Shown here one piece after another: positions 7,622 through 15,515 of a DNA stretch of 64,000 bases. A program made the translations under genes and the position numbers. The notes under the pieces are model-generated. The model worked only from the letters and a program-made list of their open reading frames with translations, was not told the origin of the DNA and made no database searches. Positions within the stretch are counted from its first letter, which is position 1. Each line of letters opens with the position of its first letter. The DNA is from Curtobacterium sp. MCJR17_020 (GTDB lineage: Bacteria; Actinomycetota; Actinomycetes; Actinomycetales; Microbacteriaceae): assembly GCF_003234365.2 (NCBI RefSeq), contig NZ_CP126260.1, positions 2,666,001-2,730,000 of the forward strand, given 5' to 3'.

Positions 7622-8488
7622 TCATCGCGCACCGACGACGGTGGAGGAGAGGACGCCGACCACGACCGGCACCACCCCGACGAGCACGAACGCGGGCAGG
7701 ACGCAGACACCGAGCGGCAGCACGAGTCGGACGGCCAGGCGCTCGGCCGCGGCGAGGCCAGCGGCAGCAGCGTCGTCACGGACGTCCTCCGCGGCGCGGC
7801 GCAGCAGTCCCGCCGCGGGCACGCCCGCTCGCACGGCCAGGTCGAGGACCTCGCGCAGGCGGACCACGTCGGCAGCCGGCGGGACGATCCCGTCGGCGGC
7901 ACGACGGACCGCCTCGCCGGCGGCGATCCACGAACCACCGCCCGAGACGGCCACCGCCCAGGCGTCGAGGACGACCCCGGGCACGCGTCCGTCCGGCGTC
8001 GCCGACCGGACGAGCCGCGCGGTCCAGGCGCGCCCGGACAGGACGAGCACGGTGGCGAGCGCCGAGCAGACCCAGCCGAGCGGCGAGCTCGTGAGGACCT
8101 GCACGGCTCCGGACCCCCACGCGGCCCCGAGTCCGAGGCCGAACAACGGCAGCGCCAGGACGACGCGGGCGCTGGTGCGCGGGCCGGCGAGGGCGACCCG
8201 GATCGCCCGGTCCGACGCGGCCGATCGGCGGAGCGCGCCGGCGAGTGCCCCGAGCGTCTCCGCGACAGGGGCGCCGGTCCGGTCCGCGACCCGCAGGACG
8301 ACGGCGATGTCCGCGGACGCGGGAGTGGTCCCGGCGGGGAGCCTGCCGACGAGCTCCCAGGCCCGCGGCGGCGGGACCCCGGCGGCGACGAGCGTCGCGA
8401 CCCGGTCCAGGGTGCCGGCGACGCGCGCCGGGTCGAACGGCACGGGACGCCGGCCACGACGCCGGCGGATCGGCGACCCCCTGCTCAC
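7622..8488 (-). CDS. type II/IV secretion F-like membrane protein (TadB/TadC type)
   Basis: A 288-residue inner-membrane platform protein of the Tad pilus system. It has the T2SSF domain pattern: a long N-terminal helical domain (FDPARVAGTLDRVATLVAAGVPPPRAWELVG), TM helices around ARVVLALPLFGLGLGAAWG and GWVCSALATVLVLSG, a second helical repeat, and a final TM pair (LVLPLGVCVLPAFVLVGVVPVVVGVLSSTVV). The GTG at 8488 is chosen because it overlaps the tadA stop (GTGA); an upstream in-frame extension is Arg-rich shadow sequence. Actinobacterial loci commonly carry two such proteins; only this one is seen, so it may combine both roles. Confidence 0.8.
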   Translation of the reverse strand: MSRGSPIRRRRGRRPVPFDPARVAGTLDRVATLVAAGVPPPRAWELVGRLPAGTTPASADIAVVLRVADRTGAPVAETLGALAGALRRSAASDRAIRVALAGPRTSARVVLALPLFGLGLGAAWGSGAVQVLTSSPLGWVCSALATVLVLSGRAWTARLVRSATPDGRVPGVVLDAWAVAVSGGGSWIAAGEAVRRAADGIVPPAADVVRLREVLDLAVRAGVPAAGLLRRAAEDVRDDAAAAGLAAAERLAVRLVLPLGVCVLPAFVLVGVVPVVVGVLSSTVVGAR

Positions 8489-9543
8489 GGTGCCCCGTCC
8501 ACCGGTCGCACCCCGAGCCTCCCGTCCGCCCCGACGTGGAACGCGCCCACCGCAGCGAGCCGTCGTCCGCCTGCCCGACGCTCGACGTGGAGCACCAGGT
8601 CGAACGCGCTGACCGCTTGTCGGGCGAGCGCCTCGACGCCGAGCCCGGCGAGGGCGCCGAGCGCCTCGAGCCGAGCGGCGACGTCCGCGACACCGTTCGC
8701 GTGCACGGTGCCGGCACCTCCGTCGTGGCCCGTGTTCAGCGCGGACATGAGCTCGCGGACCTCGGCGCCCCGGCACTCCCCCACGACGATCCGGTCCGGA
8801 CGCATCCGCAGGGCCTCACGCACGAGCCGGTCGAGCCCGAGCGCGCCGACACCCTCGGCGTTCGCCTGCCGCGCCTCGAGTGCGACCACGTGCGGATGGG
8901 CGATGCGCAGCTCGGCGACGTCCTCGACCGTGACGATCCGCTCGTCGGCCGGGACGGCGCCGAGCATCGCGGCGAGCAGGGTGGTCTTGCCGCTGCCGGT
9001 GGCACCGGTGACCAGGACGTTGCGGCGCTGGTGCACGGCGGCCTCGACGACGGAGCGCGGCACGTGCTCGAAGGTGCCGGCGCGGTCGAGTGCAGCGAGG
9101 GTCGGCCGGTCTGGGTGCGGGAGCCGGATCGAGATCGCCGTGCCACCGACCGAGACCGGGGCGAGCACGACGTGCACCCGGATCCCGTCGCCGTGCCGGA
9201 CGTCGGCGTACGGCGTGGTCTCGTCGACGTGGCGTCCGCCGAGCGCAACCAGCCGCGTGGCGAGCTCCCGGGTGCGCGCCTCGCTCAGGCGCGGCGCGGC
9301 GGCTTCGAGTCCGCCGCCACGGTCGGTCCAGGTGCCGACGCCGCCGACGACCAAGACGTCGGTGACCCCGGCGTCCGTCACGAGGCCGGCGAGTTCCTCG
9401 AACTCGACGACACCGTGCGTTCGGCGCCGAAGGGCGGCGGCAGCCCCGGGCGGAACAGGCCCGGCCCCAGGGAGGAACGGTCCGGCCCTGGGCGGGACAG
9501 GCCCGGCCCCGGGCAGGAACGGCGTGGCACGGTGACGGTGCAT
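8485..9543 (-). CDS. tadA: Tad/CpaF-type secretion ATPase
   Basis: A hexameric ATPase predicted to drive pilus assembly. It has the CpaF N-domain (VVEFEELAGLVTDAGVTDVLV), Walker A GATGSGKTT, the Asp-box (VTVEDVAELR), and Walker B/His box IVVGECRGAEVRELMSALNTGHDGGAGTVHAN. The start is uncertain. ATG at 9543 gives 352 residues, but neither it nor an upstream ATG has a ribosome binding site, and the first 35 residues are a proline-rich segment made by a 42-bp tandem repeat. A GTG just before VVEFEEL would also fit the family. The usual ssd/TadZ gene upstream is missing; the 6C RNA gene is there instead. Confidence 0.85.
   Translation of the reverse strand: MHRHRATPFLPGAGPVPPRAGPFLPGAGPVPPGAAAALRRRTHGVVEFEELAGLVTDAGVTDVLVVGGVGTWTDRGGGLEAAAPRLSEARTRELATRLVALGGRHVDETTPYADVRHGDGIRVHVVLAPVSVGGTAISIRLPHPDRPTLAALDRAGTFEHVPRSVVEAAVHQRRNVLVTGATGSGKTTLLAAMLGAVPADERIVTVEDVAELRIAHPHVVALEARQANAEGVGALGLDRLVREALRMRPDRIVVGECRGAEVRELMSALNTGHDGGAGTVHANGVADVAARLEALGALAGLGVEALARQAVSAFDLVLHVERRAGGRRLAAVGAFHVGADGRLGVRPVDGAP
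9446..9529. repeat. 42-bp tandem repeat in the tadA 5' end
   Basis: Two imperfect copies of a 42-bp unit (for example CAGGCCCGG at 9456 and 9498) encode two copies of a 14-residue proline-rich motif (GPFLPGAGPVPP) if the upstream ATG is used. Period 42 is a multiple of three, so the frame is preserved. Confidence 0.75.
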
Positions 9544-9879
9544 GACGCCAGAGCGTAGGAGGAGAGCCGTTTTCGGCATCCGGTGCCACAACCGGCTTGT
9601 GGAGGGGTAGGAGCCGACAGCACCAACGGACCGATTTGTCCCCCGAAACGGAAAGCCGTACCCCACTCGGTGAGGAGCGCCCGGCGCAGCGCGACGACAG
9701 ACCACACGAGCGGGCGCCGTCGACCACGGGCACCGGGACGGAGTAGCAATTGCTACGAGTCCGTCGGACGCTCCATGCGTGAGCATGTACCGGTCTGTCC
9801 ACTCGACCGGCGTCCCCGTGCGGATCGCCGCCGATCGTCGGCGGCCGGCGAGCGCTGATCACTCGAGCCGGACCCCGGA
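9544..9879. other. tadA upstream region with two palindromes
   Basis: There is no convincing gene between the tadA start and 6C RNA. It holds an inverted repeat CCACAA-N5-TTGTGG (9586-9602) and a perfect 14-bp palindrome GTAGCAATTGCTAC (9743-9756). Either could be an operator for the Tad locus. The palindrome is AT-rich relative to its surroundings. Confidence 0.5.
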
Positions 9880-9977
9880 CAAAAGAAGAGGCGGCACCGG
9901 TTGGGGGGAACTGGTGCCGCCTGGACATCGAAGGATTGGGGGGAATCCGATTCGATGCCGCCGGAAACGAGTCCAGC
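9880..9977 (-). ncRNA. 6C small RNA
   Basis: Two consecutive hairpins on the minus strand each expose a CCCCCC loop, the defining feature of the actinobacterial 6C RNA. Hairpin 1 is 9926-9957 (stem CATCGAA plus ATCC pairs, small bulge). Hairpin 2 is 9890-9921, a 13-bp stem with one wobble, followed by TCTTCTTTT, so it doubles as the terminator. A possible promoter has TACAGT at 9985-9990 and TTGCCC at 10010-10015, spaced by 19 bases, giving a 5' end near 9977. In Mycobacterium the 6C RNA likewise lies at the head of the Rv3654c-Rv3660c Tad locus, so position and structure agree. Confidence 0.88.
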
Positions 9978-9984
9978 AGGAACT

Positions 9985-10015
9985 ACTGTACCCCACGATC
10001 CGCCCCTCGGGGCAA
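9985..10015 (-). promoter_or_regulatory. putative promoter of 6C RNA
   Basis: -10 TACAGT (9985-9990) and -35-like TTGCCC (10010-10015) on the minus strand. The spacing of 19 bases is slightly long. Confidence 0.4.
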
Positions 10016-10128
10016 CCCCCGACACGACCGCCGGGCGTGCCGCCGCGACCAGGACACGCTGGTGCCCGCCGTCGCGGCCCCGCTGCCCCAGACCCGGGCC
10101 CGCCTTCGGGGGCCCGCTCCCCGAACCC

Positions 10129-10196
10129 GGGCCGCCGCTCGTCACGCAACCGCGCAGCGCACGGGCCGCCGCTCGTCACGGAACCGCGCAGCGCAC
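10129..10196. repeat. 34-bp tandem direct repeat upstream of acs
   Basis: Two adjacent 34-bp copies (10129-10162 and 10163-10196) differ at one base, and the first six bases of a third copy follow. The array abuts the acs -10 box, so it is a candidate for tandem regulator sites. A slippage-made repeat without function is the alternative. Confidence 0.8.
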
Positions 10197-10207
10197 GGGC
10201 CGAGGGG

Positions 10208-10213
10208 TAGTCT
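10208..10213 (+). promoter_or_regulatory. -10 element for acs
   Basis: TAGTCT lies 42 bases upstream of the acs ATG. AAAGGA at 10245-10250 is the ribosome binding site, so this transcript has a leader. Confidence 0.4.
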
Positions 10214-10255
10214 CCGTGGCGCACCCTGAGGACGCAACGACGCGAAAGGACATCG

Positions 10256-12208
10256 ATGTCCACTCCGACCCGTACCGACCACCGCGAGGACGACGGCGCC
10301 ACCTTCCCGCCGACACCCGAGTTCGTCGCCGACGCCGTCGCGCACGAAGACCTGCACGAGGCCGCCGCCGCCGACCGCGAGGCCTTCTGGGCCGAGCAGT
10401 CCCGCAGTCTGCTCGACTGGCGCACGCCGTTCACGCAGACCCTCGACTGGTCCAGCGCCCCGTTCGCGAAGTGGTTCGCCGACGGCACGCTCAACGTGGC
10501 CGAGAACTGCCTCGACCGGCACGTCCGCGCGGGCAACGGCGACCGGGTGGCGATCCACTTCGAGGGCGCTCCCGGCGACACCCGCCGGATCACCTACGCC
10601 GAGCTGACCGCCGACGTGCAGCGCGCTGCGAACATGCTCACCAACCTCGGCGTCGGGCGGGGCGACCGCGTCGTCGTCTACCTGCCGCTCATCCCCGAGG
10701 CCGTCGTGACGATGCTCGCCGTCGCCCGCATCGGCGCCGTGCACTCCGTGGTCTTCGGCGGGTTCAGCGCCGAGAGCCTCCGCGCCCGCATCGAGGACGC
10801 CGGCGCGAAGCTCGTCGTCACGGCGGACGGCGGCTGGCGCCGTGGCGCGGTGTCAGCGCTCAAGCCCGCGGTCGACGAGGCACTCGAGGGCGAGGGCACC
10901 GACAGCGTCGAGCACGTCCTGGTCGTCAAGCGCGGCGGCAACGAGATCGCCTGGAACGACCGCGACCTGTGGTGGCACGACGAGGTCGCGAAGGCCGCCC
11001 CGGAGCACACGCCAGAGGCCTTCCCCGCCGAGACCCCGCTGTTCATCCTGTACACCTCGGGCACGACCGGGAAGCCGAAGGGCATCGTGCACACCTCCGG
11101 CGGGTACCTGACCCAGGCCGCGTACACGCACAAGAACGTGTTCGACATGCACCCGGAGAAGGACGTCTACTGGTGCACCGCCGACATCGGCTGGATCACC
11201 GGGCACTCGTACGTCGTCTACGGCCCCCTGGCGAACGGCGTGACGCAGGTGCTGTACGAGGGCACGCCCGACGAGCCGAAGCCCGGTCGCTGGTGGGACA
11301 TCGTCGACTCCTACGGCGTCACCGTCCTGTACACCGCGCCGACCGCCGTGCGCGCGGCGATGAAGGCCGGCCGCGAGATCCCCGAGGCCCGCAGTCTCGA
11401 GACCCTGCGCCTGCTCGGCAGTGTCGGCGAACCCATCAACCCCGAGGCGTGGAACTGGTACCGCCAGGTCATCGGCCACGACCGCACGCCCATCGTCGAC
11501 ACGTGGTGGCAGACCGAGACGGGCGCGATCATGATCTCCGCGCTGCCCGGCGTCACGAAGCTCAAGCCCGGCGCCGCGCAGACGCCGCTGCCCGGCATCG
11601 TCGCGGAGATCGTCGACGACGACGGCAACCGTGCCGACCCCGGCGAGAGCGGCTACCTCACGATCACGGAGCCGTGGCCGTCGATGGCGCGCGGCATCTG
11701 GGGCGACCCGGACCGCTTCGTCGAGACGTACTGGTCGCGGTTCCCGGGCCGCTACTTCGCCGGCGACGGCGCGCGGCTCGACGGTCAGGGCGACATCTGG
11801 ATCCAGGGCCGCGTCGACGACGTCATGAACGTCTCGGGGCACCGCCTGTCGACGGCCGAGATCGAGTCCGCCCTGGTCGGGCACGAGGGCGTCGCCGAGG
11901 CGGCCGTCGTCGGAGCCGCCGACGAGACCACCGGACAGGCGGTCGTCGCGTACGTCATCCTGACCGCCGAGGCCGCTGCCGACGTCGACCGCGAATCGGC
12001 GTCGACCGAACTCCGCAACTGGGTGGGCAAGCGCATCGGTGCGATCGCGAAGCCCCGCCAGGTGGTCATTGTCCCCGAACTGCCCAAGACGCGCTCCGGC
12101 AAGATCATGCGGCGTCTGCTCCGCGACGCGGCCGAGGGCCGCCGCATCGGCGACACGACGACGCTGGCCGACCCGACGATCATGGCGACCATCGCGGAAC
12201 TCATGTAG
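10256..12208 (+). CDS. acs: acetyl-CoA synthetase
   Basis: A 650-residue cytosolic AMP-forming ligase (acetate + ATP + CoA to acetyl-CoA + AMP + PPi). The N-terminal ACAS_N segment (FWAEQSRSLLDW...PFAKWFADGTLNVAENCLDRH) is full length. The AMP-binding core YTSGTTGKPKG is near residue 266, with DTWWQTETGA and YFAGDGARLDGQGDIWIQGRVDDVMNVSGHR. The C-terminal PKTRSGKIMRR holds the conserved Lys (about K616) that is acetylated for control in other Acs enzymes. The ATG has AAAGGA upstream. Its promoter lies next to a tandem 34-bp repeat. Together with pta-ackA elsewhere in the window it covers both acetate routes. Confidence 0.97.
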   Translation: MSTPTRTDHREDDGATFPPTPEFVADAVAHEDLHEAAAADREAFWAEQSRSLLDWRTPFTQTLDWSSAPFAKWFADGTLNVAENCLDRHVRAGNGDRVAIHFEGAPGDTRRITYAELTADVQRAANMLTNLGVGRGDRVVVYLPLIPEAVVTMLAVARIGAVHSVVFGGFSAESLRARIEDAGAKLVVTADGGWRRGAVSALKPAVDEALEGEGTDSVEHVLVVKRGGNEIAWNDRDLWWHDEVAKAAPEHTPEAFPAETPLFILYTSGTTGKPKGIVHTSGGYLTQAAYTHKNVFDMHPEKDVYWCTADIGWITGHSYVVYGPLANGVTQVLYEGTPDEPKPGRWWDIVDSYGVTVLYTAPTAVRAAMKAGREIPEARSLETLRLLGSVGEPINPEAWNWYRQVIGHDRTPIVDTWWQTETGAIMISALPGVTKLKPGAAQTPLPGIVAEIVDDDGNRADPGESGYLTITEPWPSMARGIWGDPDRFVETYWSRFPGRYFAGDGARLDGQGDIWIQGRVDDVMNVSGHRLSTAEIESALVGHEGVAEAAVVGAADETTGQAVVAYVILTAEAAADVDRESASTELRNWVGKRIGAIAKPRQVVIVPELPKTRSGKIMRRLLRDAAEGRRIGDTTTLADPTIMATIAELM

Positions 12209-12215
12209 TCCCGGA

Positions 12216-12266
12216 AACGTGAGCAGGGCCTCCCGTCCATCTCGGACTGGAGGCCCTGCTCACGTT
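12216..12266. terminator. bidirectional terminator between acs and the RidA gene
   Basis: An 18-bp perfect inverted repeat (12216-12233 / 12249-12266) lies between two convergent genes. The stem contains the GGCCTCC/GGAGGCC core shared with other intergenic palindromes in the window. Confidence 0.85.
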
Positions 12267-12286
12267 CGTTCCGTCGGTCGCCGCCG

Positions 12287-12748
12287 TCAGGCGGTGAGCT
12301 CCACCACCAGCTCGACCTCCACAGGAGCGTCCAGCGGCAGCACCGCCACGCCCACCGCGCTGCGCGCGTGGACGCCGGCGTCGCCGAAGACCTCGCCGAC
12401 CAGGGTGGAGGCACCGTTCGCGACCCCGGGCTGGCCCGTGAAGGACGGCTCCGACGCGACGAACACGGTGACCTTGACGACCCGGGCGACGCGGTCGAGC
12501 GAGCCGGCGACCGACTCGACTGCGGCCAGTGCGTTGAGCGCGGCCACGCGGGCCTGCGCGGTGGCGGTCTCGGCGTCGACCGTGGTGCCGACCTTGCCGG
12601 TGACGGGCAGTGCGCCGTCGACGAACGGCAGCTGGCCGGCCGTGTAGACGTACTGGCCGGTGACGACCGCGGGGACGTAGGCGGCGACGGGTGCGGCGAC
12701 CGGCGGGAGCGTCAGCCCCAGCTCGGCGAGGCGGTCCGCGACGCTCAT
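12287..12748 (-). CDS. RidA/YjgF family enamine/imine deaminase
   Basis: A 153-residue Rid protein. It has the core ADRLAELGLTLPPVAAPVAAYVPAVVTGQYVYTAGQLPFVDG, then a helix ARVAALNALAAVESVAGSLDRVARVVKVTVFVAS and the C-terminal strand-helix ARSAVGVAVLPLDAPVEVELVVELTA, with the Arg of the active-site region (HARSAVG). Rid proteins hydrolyse reactive 2-aminoacrylate and related imines. It fits the actinobacterial Rv3678c-type subgroup. It is translationally coupled to the DUF4177 gene upstream (ATGA overlap at 12745-12748), and that pair lies divergent to the PonA2-type PBP as in mycobacteria. Confidence 0.9.
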   Translation of the reverse strand: MSVADRLAELGLTLPPVAAPVAAYVPAVVTGQYVYTAGQLPFVDGALPVTGKVGTTVDAETATAQARVAALNALAAVESVAGSLDRVARVVKVTVFVASEPSFTGQPGVANGASTLVGEVFGDAGVHARSAVGVAVLPLDAPVEVELVVELTA

Positions 12749-12903
12749 GCGTCGGCCTTCGGGCGCTTGAGGTACGCGACGAGCCCACCCTCGGGGCCGG
12801 TGACGATCTGGACCAGTTCCCAGCCCTCGTCCCCGTAGTTGTTGAGGATGGCGGTGGTGTTGTGGATCATCAGGGGCGTGGTGAAGTACTCCCAGCGAGT
12901 CAT
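12745..12903 (-). CDS. DUF4177 small protein
   Basis: A 52-residue protein too short for most gene finders. It begins MTRWEYFTTPLMIHNTTAILNN, has the family signature YGDEGWELVQIVTGPEGGLVAYLKRPKA, and ends with an ATGA overlap into the RidA gene. The tryptophan-rich WEY...WELV pattern is the DUF4177 hallmark. Function is unknown; in mycobacteria a similar small gene (Rv3678A) also sits beside the RidA gene. The ATG is 50 bases from the divergent PBP start. Confidence 0.85.
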   Translation of the reverse strand: MTRWEYFTTPLMIHNTTAILNNYGDEGWELVQIVTGPEGGLVAYLKRPKADA

Positions 12904-12940
12904 GCGGTTCCTTGCCAGCCTTTCAGTCGTGGGTGTCGTT

Positions 12941-12946
12941 TAGGCT
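12941..12946 (+). promoter_or_regulatory. -10 element, leaderless promoter of the PBP gene
   Basis: TAGGCT ends seven bases before the ATG at 12954, and no ribosome binding site is present, so transcription probably starts at the ATG. Confidence 0.5.
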
Positions 12947-12953
12947 GCATCCT

Positions 12954-15515
12954 ATGTCTGCCCAGAAGACGTCTGCCTCGCGGACCAAGCCCGTCTCAGC
13001 AGTCGGCGCCTTCATCGGATTCGTCGGGTTCAGTGCCCTCGCCGGCCTGCTCGTCACGATCGGGGTCACCCCGGCCATCGCGGTCGCCGGTGTCACGACG
13101 ACGTCGACGATCGGTGTGTTCGAGTCGCTGCCGGAGTACATCGAGATCGGTGACCTGCCGCAGCGCAACGAGCTGTACGCGTACTCGGGCGGCAAGTCGG
13201 TGCACTTCGCGACGCTGTACGACCAGAACCGGCAGGAACTGAAGTTCGACCAGATCAGCGACCAGCTGAAGAACGCGGCCATCGACGGCGAGGACAAGCG
13301 CTTCTACAGCCACGGCGGCGTCGACATGACCTCGCTCATCCGTGCCGGCGTGGGCAGCATCGCCGGCGGGCTCGGCGACTCGGGCGGCGGGTCGACGTTG
13401 ACCATGCAGCTCGTCCGCAACATCAAGATGAACGAGGCCCTGAACCTGCCGACCAAGAAGGAGCAGGAGAAGGCCTACAACGAGGCCGTCGAGCAGACCA
13501 TCCCCCGCAAGCTCGAGGAGATGAAGCTCGCGATCGGGCTGGCGAAGAAGTACTCCAAGAAGGAGATCCTCACCGCCTACCTGAACATCGCCTACTTCGG
13601 CGACCAGACCTACGGTGTGCAGGCCGCGGCGCAGCACTACTACAACAAGAGCGCGACGAAGCTGACGGCGGCCGAGGCCGCTTCGCTGATGGCCATCGTG
13701 CAGTACCCCGAGGCGCGCAACCTGTCGACGCCGAAGAAGTACGACGCCAACGTCGCCCGGCGCAACGTCATCCTGCGCTCGATGTACGACCAGAAGAACC
13801 TGACCGAGGCCGAGTACCGCACGGCCCGCCTGTCGAAGCCGGCGGACTACGTGCACCTGACGCAGCCCTCGCAGGGCTGCCGGGCATCGGTCGGCGACGG
13901 CTCGCAGTTCTTCTGCGACTACGCCAAGAAGGTCGTGCTCGAGATGTCGCAGCTCGGCTCGTCGCAGAAGGCGCGCGACACCGCGTGGCGGAACGGCGGC
14001 TACAAGATCCAGACGACGCTGAACATCGACCTCAACGCCGAGCAGAAGCAGCTCCTCAACACCTACGACAACAAGGCCGAGACGAACCTGGCGCTCGGTG
14101 CGACGCTCAACTCGATCGAGGCCGGCTCCGGCCGCATCATCACGATGGCGCAGAACAAGGACTTCGACGAGTCGCTGAAGTCGGCACCCACGTCCACGTC
14201 TCTGAACTACAGCGTCGACTACAAGTACGGTAACTCCGGGGGCTTCCAGACCGGCTCGACCTACAAGCTCTTCACGCTGCTGGATTGGATCAAGACGGGC
14301 CACGGGCTCAATGAGACCGTCAGCGGTGCTGAACGTGTGGTCACGCCGTGGACCATCTGCGGTCAGACCGACTACACGAAGTTCGACGTCTCGAACGACG
14401 CTCCGGGCGAGGGCGGTAACTGGAGCGTGCTCGGGGCCACCGCTGGCTCGATCAACGGCGCGTTCGCATCGATGGCCCAGAAGCTCGACCTCTGCGACAT
14501 CCGCGACATCGCGCAGTCGCTCGGCGTGCACCGTGCTGACGGCGGCGAGCTGCAGTACCAGAACCCGTCCGCGATCCTCGGCACCAACGAGATCGCCCCG
14601 ATGACGATGGCCGCCGCCTACGCCGCGGTCGCGAACAACGGCATCTACTGCAAGCCGATCGCGATCGACCAGATCACCTCGCCGTCCGGCAAGCAGCTCG
14701 GCGGCCAGACGAAGGACTGCCAGCAGGCTGTCGACCCCGCCTTCGCACAGGCAGCGATCTACGCCATGAAGGGCACGATCACCAGCGGTACCGCGCGCGG
14801 TGCTCAGACGCCGGACGGCACCCAGATGTTCGCCAAGACGGGCACGACCGACGAGGCTGACCAGATCTGGCTCGTGGGGGCGAGCTCACGCGTCGCCACC
14901 GCCTACTGGCAGGGCAACACCGACGGCAAGAAGAACAACCTCCGGCACTACAGCAACGGCGTGGGCGGGACGTACGCCGGCTCGCGTGCCGACGTCTGGC
15001 GTCAGGCGATGACCGCGGTCAACGCCACCTACCCCGCCGGTGCCTTCACGGACCCGCAGCCGACGGCGATCCGTGGCAACGCCAAGGCGCTGCCGAACCT
15101 GCAGGGGAAGACCGCTGACGAAGCCCGCGCAGCGATCTCCGGCGCCGGCTTCAACTACGTCGACGGTGGCACCCGCCCCGGCACCGGCAACCCCGGTTCG
15201 GTGTCGTCGACCTCGCCGTCCGCCGGTGCACTCCTGTCCTCCGGCTCGAGCGTGACGGTCTACACCTCGGACGGGTCGCAGGCCAACGTGCCCGAGATCG
15301 GCGGAGACTCGCTCGGTGATGCCCGCTCGGCACTGAACGACGCCGGCTTCGGCAACGTCAGCGTGTCGGACGACTTCGCCAAGGGCGGCGGCAACAAGAC
15401 CTGCAAGGTCGCGGCCGTCGACCCGGCGATCAGTTCGGCAGCGGACAAGAACGCCGGTGTGACGATCCAGCTCTACGGCGACAAGAACGGCAAGGCGCCC
15501 AAGGACTGCAAGTGA
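12954..15515 (+). CDS. class A penicillin-binding protein with PASTA domains (PonA2-like)
   Basis: An 853-residue bifunctional peptidoglycan synthase. Residues about 12-45 form one TM anchor (AFIGFVGFSALAGLLVTIGVTPAIAVAGV). The GT51 glycosyltransferase domain follows, with EDKRFYSHGGVD near residue 113 (catalytic Glu) and GGGSTLTMQLVRN. The transpeptidase has S435 in GSTYKLF, S499-I-N501, and K628 in AKTGTTDEADQIWLVG. Two C-terminal PASTA domains span about 712-775 and 781-850. ATG at 12954 is chosen because it gives a short cytoplasmic N-terminus and follows a leaderless -10 box. The neighbours (RidA/DUF4177, metallophosphoesterase) match the ponA2 locus of mycobacteria. Confidence 0.95.
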   Translation: MSAQKTSASRTKPVSAVGAFIGFVGFSALAGLLVTIGVTPAIAVAGVTTTSTIGVFESLPEYIEIGDLPQRNELYAYSGGKSVHFATLYDQNRQELKFDQISDQLKNAAIDGEDKRFYSHGGVDMTSLIRAGVGSIAGGLGDSGGGSTLTMQLVRNIKMNEALNLPTKKEQEKAYNEAVEQTIPRKLEEMKLAIGLAKKYSKKEILTAYLNIAYFGDQTYGVQAAAQHYYNKSATKLTAAEAASLMAIVQYPEARNLSTPKKYDANVARRNVILRSMYDQKNLTEAEYRTARLSKPADYVHLTQPSQGCRASVGDGSQFFCDYAKKVVLEMSQLGSSQKARDTAWRNGGYKIQTTLNIDLNAEQKQLLNTYDNKAETNLALGATLNSIEAGSGRIITMAQNKDFDESLKSAPTSTSLNYSVDYKYGNSGGFQTGSTYKLFTLLDWIKTGHGLNETVSGAERVVTPWTICGQTDYTKFDVSNDAPGEGGNWSVLGATAGSINGAFASMAQKLDLCDIRDIAQSLGVHRADGGELQYQNPSAILGTNEIAPMTMAAAYAAVANNGIYCKPIAIDQITSPSGKQLGGQTKDCQQAVDPAFAQAAIYAMKGTITSGTARGAQTPDGTQMFAKTGTTDEADQIWLVGASSRVATAYWQGNTDGKKNNLRHYSNGVGGTYAGSRADVWRQAMTAVNATYPAGAFTDPQPTAIRGNAKALPNLQGKTADEARAAISGAGFNYVDGGTRPGTGNPGSVSSTSPSAGALLSSGSSVTVYTSDGSQANVPEIGGDSLGDARSALNDAGFGNVSVSDDFAKGGGNKTCKVAAVDPAISSAADKNAGVTIQLYGDKNGKAPKDCK

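Noticed and set aside
10853..11884. Open frames antisense to acs.
   Set aside because: acs has full-length motifs on the plus strand; the antisense frames have none.
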